From Odontesthes bonariensis (Eukaryota; Chordata; Actinopteri; Atheriniformes; Atherinopsidae): a stretch of 64,000 nucleotides of DNA. The DNA lies in the NCBI RefSeq assembly GCF_027942865.1, contig NC_134510.1, positions 7,908,001-7,972,000 of the forward strand, written 5' to 3'. Both the position numbers and the translations under genes were made by a program. Positions 62,090 to 64,000 of this stretch are shown in pieces. Position 1 is the stretch's first letter; each line of letters starts with the position of its first letter. The notes beneath the pieces were generated by a model. The model did not search any database, was not told the DNA's origin, and was given only the letters and a program-made list of their open reading frames with translations.

Positions 62090-62260
62090 AGGGATAGTTC
62101 ACCTCTTTTGACATGAAGCTGTATGACATCCCATATTAGCAATATCATTTATGAACATTGACTTACCCCCGGCTGCGTCCTGTGAGCCGAGTTCCAGCCT
62201 CGTTTTGGCGTTGACGAAGGTAGTCCGGCTAGTTGACTGGGGTCCCGAAAATAAAGCGTC
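62090..62260. mobile_element. Left half of a TTAA palindromic element, copy D
   Basis: TTAA at 62086-62089, then the left arm of the same family as copies A-C. It stops at ATAAAGCGTCTT, where a Harbinger MITE begins. The right arm is not found beyond the MITE, so this copy is deleted. Confidence 0.8.
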
Positions 62261-62263
62261 TTA

Positions 62264-62676
62264 AGCCCAATTCGCACGGGATAAGTATTACCTATGGATC
62301 ACTGGTAATTTGCAACTACCCCCGCACCTCTGTAATTTTTTGTGGCGCATTCGGACGGGACAATCAAATGTCTGTAATTTACTGAAATCACAGACATCAT
62401 GAGCGGATATTCCGTAATTGTCGTAACTTCCTGTTTTGCCCCGTTGTACCTGGTTGTACACATAGGTTGAACACACAGGTGTGCGTTCAGACGGGACTTA
62501 AATTACCACAGGACGTCTGTGTTTCGCCGAAACAGTAGGTAATTCGCAGCGGAATTATTACCCCACAAATCACGGACATGGCGCATTCGCACAGGACTAA
62601 GAACTCAGACATTCTCCGCAATTATTCCGAATTACGGGGGGTCCATAGGTAATACTTATCCCGTGCGAATTGGGCT
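62264..62676. mobile_element. PIF/Harbinger MITE with long TIRs
   Basis: 413 bp flanked by TTA (62261-62263 and 62677-62679). Inverted ends of about 35 bp begin AGCCCAATTCGCACGGGA and are nearly perfect. It sits directly against the truncated TTAA element. No ORF of interest. Confidence 0.88.
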
Positions 62677-63113
62677 TTAGTTAGTTATTTGTGACAGGAC
62701 TCTGCATATTAATAAACATACAATGTAAATATGCCAGATTTAGCTCCAAGGCTAATTTCCATCTGCAGTCCTGCTGTTCACACTAAAATCAAGACAAGAC
62801 AAAGACAAAAACAGAAAACAAAGCGTACAACATTCCATATCACTTAACCACATCACAAGATATACAACAAATGACCTGTTATGGTACAAATACCATACAA
62901 AAAAACCATAAACACTATTTTGTCGCACAGTAGTTTCATACATTAAAATGCATCTGATTGGCAAATAATGTTTTACCCTCCTATACAAGTACAAATTTAT
63001 TAAAGTGCATCTGGTACTATATTAAAGTGCACGGAATAAAGTGCCAACTAATTTTAAGAATTACATGTGTACAGTCCTGGTTATCTGTAAGCCATGTTTT
63101 CAGTTGTTTCTTA

Positions 63114-63715
63114 AGCCTGGTTTATAGTCGGTAACGCAAGACGCAAAGCAAGACGCAAGAAAAAACGCAAGCCCTTGCGCGGTTGCAAGCTCCCCATTGC
63201 GAGCTTGCGTGTGTCACCTCAATTTTCTAAACTTCACGCAAGAAAAGACGCAAGCCTACTACTTGAAAACGACATACTCATCAATCAGACAGCATGCAGA
63301 GCGTTTACACACAGTGCACTTCACTCCTGCCCGAGCCGAAATCAGCCGGCCTGAAAAGCTGATTTCGCTTAAGCTATAAACTCTGTAATTATATAACTTT
63401 AGCAACATTTGAAACATTTTCAGGCGAGAAAGTAGTCGTTTAGACCCCCAAGGTGTTGAAAATCTGACAAAATACCGGCTATTTACAAGAAGAAGAAGCA
63501 TGAATCACTCGAAGAGGTCCTGGCGGTGAATTTCCTTTCATCATAGTAGGCTTGTCATTGAAAAAACCCGCTACTCCACCTACTCTCCTGGCAGTGAATC
63601 GCCATGCAGCACACGCAAGCGCCGGCAAAGCTAAATGAAGTATAAACGTCTCGAGCCATTAACATACGCGCAAGAAGAAAGCGCAAGGGCTGTTAAAAGA
63701 AGTATAACTCAGCCT
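63114..63715. mobile_element. PIF/Harbinger-type non-autonomous element
   Basis: TTA at 63111-63113 and 63716-63718 is a TWA-type target duplication. Imperfect inverted ends are AGCCTGGTTTATA and AGGCTGAGTTATA. Many CGCAAG/CTTGCG units fill the left part. The segment 63575-63649 matches 831-905 inside the LINE at the left edge of the window (about 68 of 75 bases). Confidence 0.7.
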
Positions 63716-63718
63716 TTA

Positions 63719-64000
63719 AAAGCTACATATGTTAAGTTTTCCCTGCCAACGGAACTGTGTTCCATGTAGAGCAACCAAAGACTGATAGGACCTTCTGTGC
63801 AAATGCCGTTCTCCTAAACTGTACCTCACAGTCCCCCCTGGTGGGTGATCTTGTCATTGTCACCCTGTTTTTCTGTTACCCAGGAGCGGTGGTGCCAGCC
63901 CGTTCATTGATCTATAGATGAGACAGGTGCTTTTGAATGTTCTGAGATTCTCAAAGGTTAATAAGTAGTGCTTTTTTAAAATTGGGCAGTGATGGGAAGA
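63719..64000 (-). repeat. Possible LINE fragment at window edge
   Basis: The minus strand can be read with CSTWNTVPLAGK-like residues that recall LINE C-terminal tails. The evidence is weak and the element would continue past the window. Confidence 0.25.

Noticed and set aside
1-64000. CRISPR arrays, tRNA/rRNA genes, endogenous virus genes
   Set aside because: None seen by eye. Direct repeats present are microsatellites or target duplications, and reverse transcriptases are of the non-LTR LINE type.

Overview
The window is vertebrate nuclear DNA, most likely from a percomorph teleost. It holds five intron-containing genes with GT-AG splice sites, AATAAA poly(A) signals and close similarity to human orthologues. 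They sit in a dense mix of fish-type transposons: LINE 3' ends, PIF/Harbinger elements with TWA target duplications, TTAA-flanked palindromic elements, a Tc1 element, hAT remnants, and CA/GT and CCAT microsatellites. No rRNA, tRNA, CRISPR or bacterial-style feature was seen.

Layout: (1) 1-4.55 kb is a pile of transposon remnants. (2) 6.1-9.4 kb, minus strand: a four-exon gamma-glutamylcyclotransferase gene (ggct, 185 aa). (3) 12.6-22.9 kb, plus strand: tcaim, ten coding exons, 501 aa. Its second coding intron carries a long minus-strand LINE that is itself interrupted by another LINE. (4) 24.5-35.9 kb, minus strand: cnot10, nineteen coding exons, 743 aa, convergent with tcaim. Its last intron holds a decayed Harbinger element and a hAT fragment. 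A LINE with a 14-bp target duplication lies just upstream of its start. (5) 40.9-43.4 kb and 50.6-52.2 kb, plus strand: two two-exon CALHM channel genes that I assign to calhm6 (319 aa) and calhm5 (310 aa). (6) 57.2-60.5 kb, plus strand: rwdd1, seven coding exons, 240 aa. (7) 61-64 kb: nested MITEs. In every gene the exon lengths and phases I traced sum to an uninterrupted frame.

The order calhm6-calhm5-rwdd1 matches human 6q22.1, so that half is an ancient conserved block. The ggct-tcaim-cnot10 half corresponds to genes on different human chromosomes. The genes are not a pathway: they cover glutathione turnover, a mitochondrial co-chaperone-like protein, mRNA deadenylation, large-pore channels, and a DRG GTPase partner.

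No clearly new biological system was found. The most interesting material is transposon architecture. An apparently undescribed ~1.1-kb terminal-inverted-repeat element (45353-48063) carries one ORF and is split by a Tc1 element. A LINE appears to have split the cnot10 promoter. Three palindromic TTAA elements, two of them in introns, could form long RNA hairpins.
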